From positions 32,883,600-32,947,599 of the forward strand of contig CM065680.1 in NCBI GenBank assembly GCA_017654935.2: a DNA stretch of 64,000 nucleotides. The letters run 5' to 3'. Of the stretch, positions 33,601-44,663 are shown piece by piece. This stretch comes from Phymorhynchus buccinoides (lineage: Eukaryota; Mollusca; Gastropoda; Neogastropoda; Raphitomidae). Both the position numbers and the translations under genes were made by a program. Position 1 is the stretch's first letter. The number at the start of each line of letters is the position of its first letter. The notes beneath the pieces were generated by a model, which saw only the letters and a list, made by a program, of their open reading frames with translations, did not search any database and was not told the origin of the DNA.

Positions 33601-36156
33601 TTTTCGCCGTTTGACTCGTTTGAGTAATGTCCAGCGGTTGCTTCAACGGCTCCAATTAAATATAATCTCACCAGTCTCTAACTGGCCCGCGATCACTTGG
33701 TTGTTCAACTGAGTGATCTTTGCCTTTCTTCAGGCCTTAATTGTTTCACTTTGGCTTCTCGTTGCAAGTCAAGGCCGTTGAAACGGTTTTCTCTGCTACA
33801 CCGAACCTAATCTTCAGTTCCCATCCGTTAGTTCTCCTTTTCTCGTCATTTGGGTTTTCATTCCCTTTCAACAGGTCTATGTTGGTTTTTGGCGAATCGT
33901 TCCAAGTCGGTACCGTTTAAATGGATTTTACCGCTGTGTCTTGACGTCACTTGGATACAATGTTCCGTGTCTTGACGTCACTTGGATACAATGTTTCGCT
34001 TCTCGCCATCTTGTTGCAATCGCAGGATGAGCTTTTCAGCGTCATCTGCTAAGTTTTTACGTCAGACGATTGCTACTTTGTTGCCTTTTCTGTTCGTCTC
34101 TACGTCACGTTTCCATCTTCCAGCAAGTATCCTTTTAGTCTGCTTCGAACGTAAATCTTTTTACGTAGTGCAGAAACTCTGTCGTATCGGCACTTCAGCA
34201 ATTTTTTGGAATATGCCACGTTGTGGCCCTGTCAACTTTGTATACAGAAGCAAAGAAGCAGGGTTTTTTGCACTTTATGATTGGGACAATTGTTTGCTCC
34301 ACTCTTTCCAATCCTTTGTGCGATTTGCGCTGGAAGGCATGGTTCTTTTCTGCGCGCGCAAGAAATGGGACGCTCTGCTCCTCCAATTTGTGGAGTCCCT
34401 GCCCCACTTGCGCAGGACTAAGGGCCTCTCTGCTCAGACCCTCTCTGACTACGGGGCTTCTCTGTTTGACACCGTTTTGTTGGCCTTAGGTTTTGATCGA
34501 ACCTCTATGCTCTCCGCTCCGCGGGTGTCCCACTTTTTGGACACAGTGCTTTTGCGGGCCCCGGTGAGGGCTGTCCGGGTCCCGCAATGGTACGTGTTTT
34601 CTTCTTTAGAATTATCTAAGGGATCGCTGTGAACCTCTCGCTTCCCTCTCTCTCAAGGTCCTTACTTTCAGGACGGTGTTCTTGATTGCTCTCGCGTCTG
34701 CCAGACGGGTCAGTTGCCTCCACTCCCTTAGCGGGCTCTCCAGGGAAGTCGAGTTCGCGGAGGATTTATCGACCGTTTTGCTTTGCTTTTTGCCCGGGTT
34801 CAGGACAAAGAATCAGCCCGGCGATGTTGAGTCTCCTCTTCTCTCTATCTCCAGTTTGCGGTCAATTCTCTGCTCGTGCGTCGCGGACCGTTTTTTTCTG
34901 TCCGGTCCGCGCGCTCAGATCCTACCTGTCTAGAACCCTAGGTTTTAGGGGCTCTAGAAGAAGATTCTTTCTTCTATTAGCCCTAAGTACGCTAAAGACG
35001 TGGTTGTTAGACTGTGTCAGGCTAACCTACTCTCAGTCTCTCGTTAGCCCGCCATCCGGCTCTATCAGGGTTCACGAGCCGCGCGCAATCAGCGCCTCGC
35101 TCGCTCTCGTTGAAGGGGTTCCCTTGGTTAATATCATGTCAGCCCCCTACTGGAAGTCGGTCAACACGTTCTTCAACTTCTACCTGAGGTACGTGGCGCG
35201 GTTATGTCTCAGAGATTCACATTTGTCCAGTTCTCTTTCTAGGTACTATCTGTCCCGCACTAGCTCCTTCAGGGGTTCTAGGAGGCGTCTGTTCTTTTTC
35301 TCTGAACAACGGTATGGCAAGGACCTATCCAAGTCTACTTTCTCTAGGTGCCTGGTAGAAACTGTTAAGCTATCTTACGCCATCTCTAGTTCTTCTTTGC
35401 CGGACAACCCCATCTGAGCGTATGAAGTTCGGACAATCAGTTCTTCCCTGGCGCTCTCCAGATAAGTCCCCCTCGCCAAGGTCATGGAGTTGGCCACATG
35501 GCGTTCCGTCAATACGTTCCTTAGTTTCTACCTGGGACGTATCCATCAAGAGGTCAGACGACCTCTTGTCTGCCATCAGGCGGACTGTCGTACTCCCATC
35601 TCCTGTTTAACTATCGAGAGTATTGTTTCTCGACCGTTCCCTTCTGGGGTAAGTCATGTATGACCTATGGGGGAAAAGAGATTGGAGTATTATGGAGTTT
35701 TAGATGTGATGTTTAGGGAGTTTGAATATATATACTGTGTGTTGGTTTTCATTCTTCCCTTGTTCGCTTGGGCGCATCACCCTCCTCCTCGTTGGTAGTC
35801 TGCTATTGTTTTGAGTGTTGGTACAGTATGATTATAATAGATTGGTAGATTTTTATTAATCTTACTATCTATATAATTAAATACTTACCAACACTCAAAA
35901 CAACCTAAGGTTCCCACCCATCCTCCCTCCTGATGCTAGGGTAAATAGGAATGAGTTGGGGCCGGAAGTGGATATACGTGACCGGAAGTGGGAAAGGGGG
36001 GATAACCCCACGGTCACTAGAGTGACTTACTCTTTGTTATTTGGTAACTAAGCGTTCACGCTTAAGGTTTTTCCAGCCAATTGGTATGATATGCTATTGT
36101 TTTGAGTGTTGGTAAGTATTAAATTAAATAGATAGTAAGATTAATCAAAATCCACC
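33560..36156 (+). mobile_element. DIRS-type tyrosine-recombinase element remnant (right)
   Basis: Mirror of 31,206-33,556 but longer. After the recombinase come TGTTTTGAGTGTTGGTA (35,807), its inverse (35,886-35,902) and a further direct copy (36,098). The 190 bp between the last two starts CCTAAGGTTCCCACCC and is missing in the left arm. The three copies may represent the internal and terminal complementary repeats of DIRS elements; that is inference. Confidence 0.65.
33982..35610 (+). pseudogene. Tyrosine recombinase with duplicated catalytic module, broken (right copy)
   Basis: Same order as the left copy. The first catalytic Arg is at about 34,703 (ALASARR), HEPR at 35,073-35,084 and the Tyr codon at 35,181. 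A second module then repeats FRGSRRRLFF, LVETVKLSYAIS, a Y-E-V-R box at 35,421 (His replaced by Tyr, CAT to TAT), an in-frame stop after LALSR, and ATWRSVNTFLSFYL with Tyr at 35,529. Small indels shift frame after VPQWYVF and near 34,895. The second module looks like the canonical C-terminus of a DIRS-type recombinase; the first is an extra diverged copy. Not functional as it stands. Confidence 0.72.
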
Positions 36157-36167
36157 AATTATACTCC

Positions 36168-36387
36168 CAGGGCTCCCAGGGACCCACATTTTGGGGGTCT
36201 ATGAAGCACTAAAATTCTAAAGGACCCTCTAAAAGAATGTGCAGGGGGTCCCAGGGATGCACTAGAAAAAAATCTTTTTAGCATTCGCAATGCCACTGGG
36301 ACCCTCTATCCCGCCTCTAGGACCCTCTATACTGTAAGTGAAGGAGTCCCTGGGACCCCTTGTTTTGTGGGACGATTGGGAGCCCTG
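36168..36387 (+). mobile_element. 220-bp CAGGGCTCCC element, intact
   Basis: Starts CAGGGCTCCC and ends GGGAGCCCTG, flanked by ACTCC at 36,163-36,167 and 36,388-36,392. Exact 5-bp duplication. Homologous to the truncated copy at 30,993-31,199. Confidence 0.87.
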
Positions 36388-36442
36388 ACTCCGTAAAATA
36401 GTGCAAACGAAATGACATTGTCCCTAATTCCTCTTGGCACAG

Positions 36443-36585
36443 GCTGCGTGACTGGATGCTGGAGGAGGGTGTCCCCCTGGAGCTGCGCACTCAGGCGGTG
36501 ATTCTGCTGGGCAGCCTGGCCTTTGGCTCGGAGAAGGAGATCCATCAGCTGGTCGACGATGGAACCGTGCCCGTCCTCCTCAGAG
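36443..36585 (+). CDS. ARMC8 exon '1' of those visible (right copy)
   Basis: 143 nt, phase 2 in and phase 1 out, after acceptor GGCACAG. Same peptide as 30,937-30,795. Donor GTCCTC is weak but required for the conserved join. Confidence 0.87.
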
Positions 36586-38771
36586 GTCCTCATGGAGGCT
36601 TCTTTCTCCTTCCCGTTCATGTTTACAAATTGCGTTTCTTGTTTGTAGTGACTTCTTTTTTTTTGGTTCATTCTTTTTTTACTTTCAATTCATGTTAATA
36701 GTCCATTTTAATTGTTTGAGTTTTGCTAAACCATTGTTTTTCTGTTATCCAAGGACAGATTGTAAGAATAAAATTCGCCTAAAATCCACGCTTGTCAAAT
36801 AAAGTTGTCCAGTGTCCAGTTCCGTTGGCTCCTCCTTGCTTTACTATTTGTGTGCACATCTTCTTTCCTGTTGGTTCCTGGCATATTGAGCTTATTGTTT
36901 AGTGTGTTTATTGTTTTATGCAGTGCATGCAGGCACACATTTGAGTCTATGCTCAACCATACATGTCTGGACATGTTGTACATGATCTGTGTGTTAGGTG
37001 AAAATTTGTGTCGTTTAGTGACGCTGTGGTCTGAGGACTGTTTTTTTTCAAAGTACTGTGCCCCTTCCATCCGCGTGTGTTTGTGTGCATGCGTGTAGTA
37101 TGTGCGTGTGTGTGTGTGCGCGTGTGTGTGCGTTCGTGTGTGTGTTTGTGTGTGTGTGTCTGTTTAGTGCGTGCGTGTGTCTGTGTTTAGTGCGTGCGTG
37201 TGCGCGTGCGCGCGCGTGTGTATAATATATTTTTGTCATTTATTTATTTATATTGCTTGCTGTTTTATTCATTTATTATTGTAAGCGCTTAGGGCTTTTT
37301 TAAGATTAGGCGCTATAAATGCTTATTATTATTATTTTCTTTTGATTTGTAGTGTTTGGCGTGTATTAAATGAAAACAACTTGTCTTTTTGTGCATATAT
37401 CTTTCTATGTCTCAGTTCCGTTTGTCTCTCTGTCTCTTTTTCTCTCTCTTCCCTGCTCTCTCGATCCTTTTCTCTGGGTCTGATCCAGTGGTGTCTGTGC
37501 ACATGATTTACATCTGTCTGTCAGTCTGATTTGCTTCAGACAATGAGATGAAATTATTTGTCATAAACTGTATACACTATTTTTCAGTCTATGCTATCAA
37601 ATAAAACATAAACAGGCGTTGAGCTATTGTGTTCCCATTTCATGGAATTTGTGAAAGTATACTAAATAGTTTTTGACATGCTTCTCTTTTTCCCCATCAA
37701 TTCATGTCCTTCAGTTAATGAATACCTGCAATATTTAAATTCAGAAGCCAGATAAAATGTGTCAGAAATATTTCATGTTTAAATTGATGTACAATGTTAC
37801 ATTGCTACCACTGATTTGATATACCTTCCATGCGCTGACTTCTTTTTTGTCCCTGCAATTTCTCTGTTTTGTTTATGAAAAAATAAACTACTGGTACTAA
37901 AACAAAAAACAGTAGGAGATGTGTATGTAAGCGTTATTCTCACTCACAGAGTTTTTCTTTTTCCTCATTTCTAGGTTTATTCAACCCCAGCCCTGTCTAT
38001 GTTGAAGCATGTCTGCGTTGTTTGCGCACTATTTTTATGGCGCCCAAGCCTCCCGTGGATCTCATGTACCAGGTCAGTGCACATTATGCAGTTTGTTTAA
38101 TTGAAAATGAGAATTTGGGTATGTAACTTCAAAAATTATTTCGAAATAGCTGGCTCTCTAAATGACAACTATGAAATGGTCATCCAAAAGAAATAATGTT
38201 AGTACATTAAATCAGCCCCAAAGACACTCAGAGTTGCTCCCCTTGACTTGTTTAGTGGCAGCCATATTGAAAGCACATTGAAAACTGAAGGTAGCAGCCA
38301 GAAACAATGTAATTATTGAGCAGTAAAATGCAGAGAAGCGCAATCAAATAATTTTTTGTAAACATTTGGACATTCCTCTTACCAACGCATATCATCATGA
38401 ACAGTTTGAAGGTGGATGAAAGTACTGACGTGATGCAAGGCACTGGGTGAGCCGAAAAATGCCAAAATTAGAGACAAAGTGACCTTAGGTGACTGGTTTA
38501 GTTCCTTTATTGTGGACTAATACAGAGTTGTAGTTGCTTTAAATTTTTATTGGTACAAAGGAGACAATCTGTGTTGTGTCAATATATAGTTTGGAGAGTG
38601 ATTTGACGCAATTTTTATGTATATAATAATAATGGGAATTTATATAGCGCTCTTTCTCACATGAGCTCAGTGCGCTTTACATTGATAACAAGAACATTAA
38701 AGGCAAACAAATAATTAATCATTAGAAAGTAAAATAAGCACGATGCTTGCACGCTACGTTCTCTTACTTCC

Positions 38772-38817
<46 letters not shown>

Positions 38818-41800
38818 GCACGCACATACACACACATACATGCTCTTGTCATGCTTGATCAGTGTGTCACACACACTCACACACAATTAATTATACAAGA
38901 GTAAAATAGTTACAATATGAACATTTTAAGAAGAAACATAGAGACCACATTCACATTCTCAATCAAGTTTGAATACAATACACTTATATGTAACCATATC
39001 AACTTTCACCCCACACCAAGTGCGTAAAGGAAACCATAAGTAAAATGAGTACATTAAGATCTTACCTTCTAACTCCATGAAAGTTGGTCTCTTTCGGTTG
39101 AGCAATGGTAGCCGGAAGAAATAAACATCATTGGAAAAAAATTATATAAGCATGGCGTGATTTCTTTACGATTTCAAAGGGGGTGCTTACTGACCCAACC
39201 AACGCATAGACTTGTCAGTACTCTAAATATGAAGTCATGATCTTTTACTTAATAATTATATGTATGGTTAACAGGAAAGTGCTGTCATTCCACATTTACT
39301 GGGCATCATAAACCGGTCAGTGTGGACGAAGGAAACCATCGCCAACATTTTGGCCAACTCTTGCACGGTTGGTTTTTGTTGGGACTTTTGGTTGGGTTGG
39401 GAGGTTTTCCCCAACAGTTGGGTTCTCCTTTCTTTTCCTTCTTTCTTCCTTTCTTTCTAAGTTGGTTTTTATCGTGACATTTAAGAAGCAGAACTTTTGT
39501 CTTCTGCTGCTTTTTTTCTTTAGACATTTTCCCTCTCTTTATTCCTTCCTGTATTTCTGCTTATATCTTTCTTTCATTTTTTAAAAATTTGAATTGATTG
39601 TTAGGCACAGACAAACACTTATTGATTGCTTATTATAGGTTAACAAAGTGTGTTTACCACAATTTGTAAAATAAGTGTGGCTGTTGAAATAAACAAAATT
39701 CTAAGTATTTGAACTCACGTTAGAGTACGGTACTCATGATTTCATGCAAACTTATTTCACTTTTATGTTTTGTTTCAATAGTCTGAACAAGCAGTTTTTA
39801 GTACTTTCCTTATAAAGTCATGCATCATTTACGAAAAATGTGGCACTTTTAAGCACTTGCAGGGCTCCCAATCGTCCCGCAAAACAAGGGGTCCCAGGGA
39901 CTCCTTCACTTACAGTGTAGAGGGTCCTAGAGGCGGGATAGAGGGTCCCAGTGGCATTGTGAATGCTAAAAAGAATTTTTCTAGTGCATCCCTGGGACCC
40001 CCCTGCACATTTTTTTAGAGAGTCCTTTAAAATTTTAGTACTTCATATACCCCCAAATGGGGGTCTCTGGGAGCCCTTACTTGTATAGACCAGCTTGTAT
40101 CACTCAGGGGCCATATACCACTGTTCCGTTCATGGGGGTTTTCAGCGTCAAGAGCACCAGGACAGCCTGCTGAACACAGGAGCCATCCAGGCCATGGCTC
40201 CATTGCTGGGCAGCAGTACAATGTACAAGGTGACCAACGCTTAGACTATCGCCTAGATTGTCTGGTTGATTCGTGAATGCACTCTGCATTGACTGACTGA
40301 GTTTATTGTCAGATCAATTTCAGGTTGAATCACATACTTAAGCATTTTCAAGCAAGTCAAAGCTGATACATGCCTAACTGTGAACTGTCAGGTTAAAATT
40401 AAGAAACAAAGAATGGCAAAATGTTGCATCAAAAACAAAGACAATCAAAGCAGTATTTAATGTTATAGTCTTTCCAGGTGCACTCATGTGGATGCATGCA
40501 TTGGGAAAGGGGTGGGGTGAGGCGTGGTTTTGTGGGATGTGTTATTGAGTGGGAGACTAAGATAAAAGGTATGTAGACCTGTTTACTCTTCTCTTTTCGA
40601 GTAGTATTCTACTCAATTTGGACCTCTACTACTCTTCAAAACTGAAAATAATGCTCTTTAATTCTTGATTACTACTCATTTTCAGTGAACATTATTTGAT
40701 GGTTTAATGAATACAACTACACATTTCGCACCAAAACTACTCATTTCAGCTATCCAGACTACTCAAGACTTGTGGAGGGGGTAAACAGGTCTTAGTTTGG
40801 GTCAGCAGGGATGTACCGAGGGTCGGAAAATGATAAGACAAATTGTCCTGAGACAAGAGAAATCAATAGGACAATGTCCTGGCTCTTGCAGAAATCAATA
40901 AGACAAAGCGTGCCAGTGTTAAAAATTTAATCAGACATTTGTCCTGACAGGGGAGAACACAATAGACATGACATTTTCAATTTTAATAGGTCAATGGCCT
41001 ATGACCGGGACCTTGGGACATCACTGGGTCAGTGCTTCTACCCATGATTTAAGTTATGCTATAGCCAGGCATCATCTGATCATGATTATGCTTCCTGTTT
41101 CAGATACAAATGCCTGTCCTTAAGTTCTTTGCCGCTTTGTGCCACAAAAACACAAATGCTTGCATGGCAGTTCTCAGAGGTATGTCATCAACAGCTGTTT
41201 TGTTAACATGATTAGTGTTGCATGATTTTCCTTTATCCTTGGTTGATAGTCAGCTAGTTGTGCTTAATATCCATAAGAACCTTTCAGATCAATTGATTAG
41301 AAATTATCAAATTATGTGTGGAAGGTGTACGTGCTCCGCAAGAAGCAAGTTGTCCATTTCTTTCTCTTTTTTTTATGAAAAAGAGAAAGACATTGTGCCT
41401 TAAAAAGAAAGAAAAGAGACTTTCTGGGATTAATCTTTTACAATGAAGAAAGCAGTACTCTAAATTCCAATAGGAAAAATATCACCAGCTATTCCAATAT
41501 ACAAAGTTGGATCATTAAGTCTGAGCGTAGGAGCGAGAAAGTTAGCTTTAAAGTTTGTTAAAAGAAGTTTTCTTCTGTTTCATTTCCAAGATGTTGATAA
41601 TGTTGACTGTAATGTTGTGTGTGTGCATGCGATTAGCTGGAATTCATTTTGTTATTTTGCAGCAGCATTCTCGCAGTTGTTGCCTTTGATGTGCTGCTGA
41701 TGTGGATAGGAAACTTGTGTCGGAGATGATCATAATTTATCACAATTGTTTGATGTGCTGCTAATTTGGATAGGAAACTTGTATTGGAGATGATCATAAT

Positions 41801-44423
41801 TTATCACAATTGTTTGATGTGCTGCTAATTTGGATAGAAAACTTGTGTCGGAGATGATCATGATTTCTCACAATTGTTGTTTGATGTGCTGCTAATGTGG
41901 ATAGGAAACTTGTGTTGGAGATTATCAGGATTTCTCACAATTGTTTGATGTGCTGCTAATGTGGATAGGAAACTTGTGTTGGAGACGTTCATGATTTATC
42001 ACAATTGTTTGATGTGCTGCTAATGTGGATAGGAAACTTGTTGGAGATGATCATGATTTCTCACAATTGTTTGATATGCTGCTAATGTGGATAGGAAACT
42101 TGTGTCGGAGATGATCATGATTTCTCACAATTGTTTGATATGCTGCTAATGTGGAAGGGGAACACATGTTGAAGATGATCAGGATTTCTCACAGATGTTT
42201 CCATTCTGTGCAGCTAATGTAGATGGGGAACACATGTTGAAGATGATCAGGATTTCTCACAGATGTTTCCATTCTGTGTAGACGGGGAAGACATGTTGAA
42301 GATGATCAGGATTTATCACAGATGTTTCCATTCTGTGCAGCTAATGTAGACGGGGAACACATGTTGAAGATGATCAGGATTTCTCACAGATGTTTCCATT
42401 CTGTGCAGCTAATGTAGACGGGGAACACATGTTGAAGATGATCAGGATTTCTCACAGATGTTTCCATTCTGTGCAGCTAATGTAGACGGGGAACACATGT
42501 TGAAGATGATCAGGATTTCTCACAGATGTTTCCATTCTGTGCAGCTAATGTGGAAGGGGAACACATGTTGAAGATGATCAGGATTTCTCACAGATGTTTC
42601 CATTCTGTGCAGCTAATGTAGACGGGGAACACATGTTGAAGATGATCAGGATTTCTCACAGATGTTTCCATTCTGTGCAGCTAATGTAGACGGGGAACAC
42701 ATGTTGAAGATGATCAGGATTTCTCACAGATGTTTCCATTCTGTGCAGCTAATGTAGACGGGGAACACATGTTGAAGATGATCAGGATTTCTCACAGATG
42801 TTTCCATTCTGTGCAGCTAATGTAGACGGGGAACACATGTTGAAGATGATCAGGATTTATCACAGATGTTTCCATTCTGTGCAGCTAATGTAGACGGGGA
42901 ACACATGTTGAAGATGATCAGGATTTCTCACAGATGTTTCCATTCTGTGCAGCTAATGTAGACGGGGAACACATGTTGAAGATGATCAGGATTTCTCACA
43001 GATGTTTCCATTCTGTGCAGCTAATGTAGACGGGGAACACATGTTGAAGATGATCAGGATTTATCACAGATGTTTCCATTCTGTGCAGCTAATGTAGACG
43101 GGGAACACATGTTGAAGATGATCAGGATTTCTCACAGATGTTTCCATTCTGTGCAGCTAATGTAGACGGGGAACACATGTTGAAGATGATCAGGATTTCT
43201 CACAGATGTTTCCATTCTGTGCAGCTAATGTAGACGGGGAACACATGTTGAAGATGATCAGGATTTCTCACAGATGTTTCCATTCTGTGCAGCTAATGTA
43301 GACGGGGAACACATGTTGAAGATGATCAGGATTTCTCACAGATGTTTCCATTCTGTGCAGCTAATGTGGAAGGGGAACACATGATGAAGATGATCAGGAT
43401 TTCTCACAGATGTTTCCATTCTGTGCAGCTAATGTAGACGGGGAACACATGTTGAAGATGATCAGGATTTCTCACAGATGTTTCCATTCTGTGCAGCTAA
43501 TGTAGACGGGGAACGAGTGCTGGAAATGATCAGGAAGCTGCAGAGTCGAGACAAGACCTCAGAAATGCAGATGGCCGCCGCCAAGTGCCTGGCCTACCTG
43601 TTCCGAGGCCAGGAGGAGAGGACGGACCAGAACAGCATGTTCCTGATAGATGACAAGATTGTTTTGGAGGTGAGGACTCTTGTGAGCAATATCTGTAGTT
43701 AAAGTGTGCAGTGCTATTCTGCATGTCGCTTTTGCCAGAAACATTTCTAGTGAAAGGGTAGTTTACTACCATTCGTTCTTCTTTTTTTTCCTTATCAGGG
43801 GAATTCCTTTTCTTGTGTCATTATTTGTTTATTGTAATTGATTGATGGGATTTCACATTTTTGTTTAAATAATTTTTAAAGACAATTCAATAAAAGGTGC
43901 GGTCGCCAATTCTTTCGACCAGTTGAAGGAATTTCAATCGACAGTGTGGGTGATTTCTACCCACACTGTCAAAAGAAAGGGAAAACTGTGAGAAGGTCAC
44001 AAACAGTTTCATTCGAAATGGGTAGAACTAGAAGAGTCTGAGGCGGCTTTTAGACGTTTAATAATAATAATAATAATGGTTATTTATAGAGCGCTTAACT
44101 CCCTTTGCAGGGAGCTCATTATCCCGTTATTAACTTAGACGTCTGTTCCTTTCAGTTTATTATCATCAATGTTTGTTCTCATGTTATCTTAGCTGTTCCT
44201 CTTTTGATACTTTCAGACACTGCACACGCTGGTGCGTATGTGCAAGAAGGACCGCACATTTCATGAGAACGTGGAAGGGGCGGAGACGCTGGCCTTCCTG
44301 ATCGACCTGGACCAGAAGCTGCAGGCCACCGCCTCCATCTGCGACCACTGCATCAAGGCCCTGGCCCTCTACCTCTCCTACACCGAGTGCCACCAGATTG
44401 ACTCCAGAAACACAAAGAAAAAG
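36443..44423 (+). CDS. ARMC8, right-arm copy (internal exons)
   Basis: Seven plus-strand exons (36443-36585, 37975-38072, 39275-39367, 40146-40229, 41104-41179, 43497-43669, 44217-44423) with consistent phases and an open spliced frame of about 291 residues. They encode consecutive armadillo repeats of ARMC8, scaffold subunit of the CTLH/GID ubiquitin ligase in cytoplasm and nucleus. The N-terminal exons would lie left of 36,443 but that space holds mobile DNA and the palindrome centre. Downstream exons are cut by the N gap. Introns match the left copy except for indels and repeat lengths. Because coding is intact in both arms, two alleles are as likely as two paralogues. Confidence 0.87.
36612..36830. 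other. Right-arm-specific insert or left-arm deletion
   Basis: About 220 bp present only in the right arm, directly after the weak donor region. It contains CCAAGGACAGATTGTAAGAA, resembling TTCAAGGACAGATTGGAA at the edge of the first N gap (9,983-10,000), so it may be a dispersed repeat. Confidence 0.6.
37262..37338 (+). repeat. SINE-like 3' end with (ATT)n tail
   Basis: Mirror of 30,028-30,095: AAGCGCTTAGGGC, GGCGCTATAAATGC, ATT tail. Confidence 0.6.
37975..38072 (+). CDS. ARMC8 exon '2' (right copy)
   Basis: 98 nt, phase 1 to 0, acceptor TTTCTAG, donor GTCAGT. Encodes YVEACLRCLRTIF, the best-conserved stretch. Confidence 0.9.
38622..38690 (-). repeat. SINE-like 3' end with (ATT)n tail
   Basis: Mirror of 28,660-28,741. 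Confidence 0.6.
38775..38822. repeat. (CA)n(CG)n microsatellite
   Basis: Mirror of 28,526-28,584, with about half as many CG units. Confidence 0.93.
39275..39367 (+). CDS. ARMC8 exon '3' (right copy)
   Basis: 93 nt, phase 0-0, acceptor AACAG, donor GTTGGT. Peptide ESAVIPHLLGIINRS then VWTKETIANILANSCT. Confidence 0.87.
39860..40078 (-). mobile_element. 219-bp CAGGGCTCCC element
   Basis: Mirror of 27,263-27,482. Flanked by ACTTG at 39,855-39,859 and 40,079-40,083. The last base of one terminus is T instead of G. Confidence 0.83.
40146..40229 (+). CDS. ARMC8 exon '4' (right copy)
   Basis: 84 nt, phase 0-0, acceptor TTTTCAG, donor GTGACC. Peptide LLNTGAIQAMAPLLGSS. Confidence 0.86.
41104..41179 (+). 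CDS. ARMC8 exon '5' (right copy)
   Basis: 76 nt, phase 0 to 1, acceptor TTTCAG, donor GTATGT. Peptide IQMPVLKFFAALCHKN. Confidence 0.86.
41690..43496 (+). repeat. Exon-edge minisatellite upstream of ARMC8 '6' (right arm)
   Basis: About 7 units of a 64-bp variant (41,690-42,150), then about 20 units of 68 bp up to the exon. Each 68-bp unit is GTGCAG, CTAATGTAGACGGGGAACAC, GTTGAAGATGATCAGGAT, TTCTCACAGATGTTTCCATT. The first half copies the exon start and the second half the pyrimidine tract. The last copy merges into the real exon at 43,497. Confidence 0.96.
43497..43669 (+). CDS. ARMC8 exon '6' (right copy)
   Basis: 173 nt, phase 1 to 0, acceptor CTGTGCAG, donor GTGAGG. Same peptide as the left copy. 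The first 40 bases are the source of the adjoining minisatellite. Confidence 0.88.
44060..44135 (-). repeat. SINE-like 3' end with (ATT)n tail
   Basis: Mirror of 23,580-23,662. Confidence 0.6.
44217..44423 (+). CDS. ARMC8 exon '7' (right copy)
   Basis: 207 nt, phase 0-0, acceptor TTTCAG, donor GTCAGC. Peptide TLHTLVRMCKKDRTFHENVE through CHQIDSRNTKKK. Confidence 0.88.
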
Positions 44424-44463
44424 GTCAGCTACATTTTGTATGTGTTAATGTGTGTGTGTGTGT

Positions 44464-44663
44464 GACCACTGCATCAGTGCCCTGTCACTGTACCTCTCCT
44501 TCACCGAGTGTCACCAGATAGACGCCCGAAATACACAGAAAAAGGTCAGATGGAGTTGTTGGGGGTAGGAATGGGGGTTGAGTGACCACTGCATCAGTGC
44601 CCTGTCACTGTACCTCTCCTTCACTGAGTGTCACCAGATAGACGCCCGAAATACACAGAAAAA
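44464..44663 (+). repeat. Two tandem copies of the ARMC8 '7' exon end (right arm)
   Basis: 120-bp units start at about 44,464 and 44,584. Each encodes DHCISALSLYLSFTECHQID then ARNTQKK and keeps a donor (AAG/GTCAGATGG). The first differs from the real exon mostly at silent or conservative sites. No clear acceptor precedes the first unit, so it cannot be called an exon. Confidence 0.8.

Noticed and set aside
33300..33820. Palindrome as a simple folded-back read (missed hairpin adapter)
   Set aside because: The arms differ by two indels of more than 200 bp, by repeat copy number and by SNPs even about 600 bp from the centre, which one molecule would not produce.
31206..36156. Complete autonomous retrotransposon
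   Set aside because: No reverse transcriptase or GAG is present and the recombinase frames are broken in both copies.
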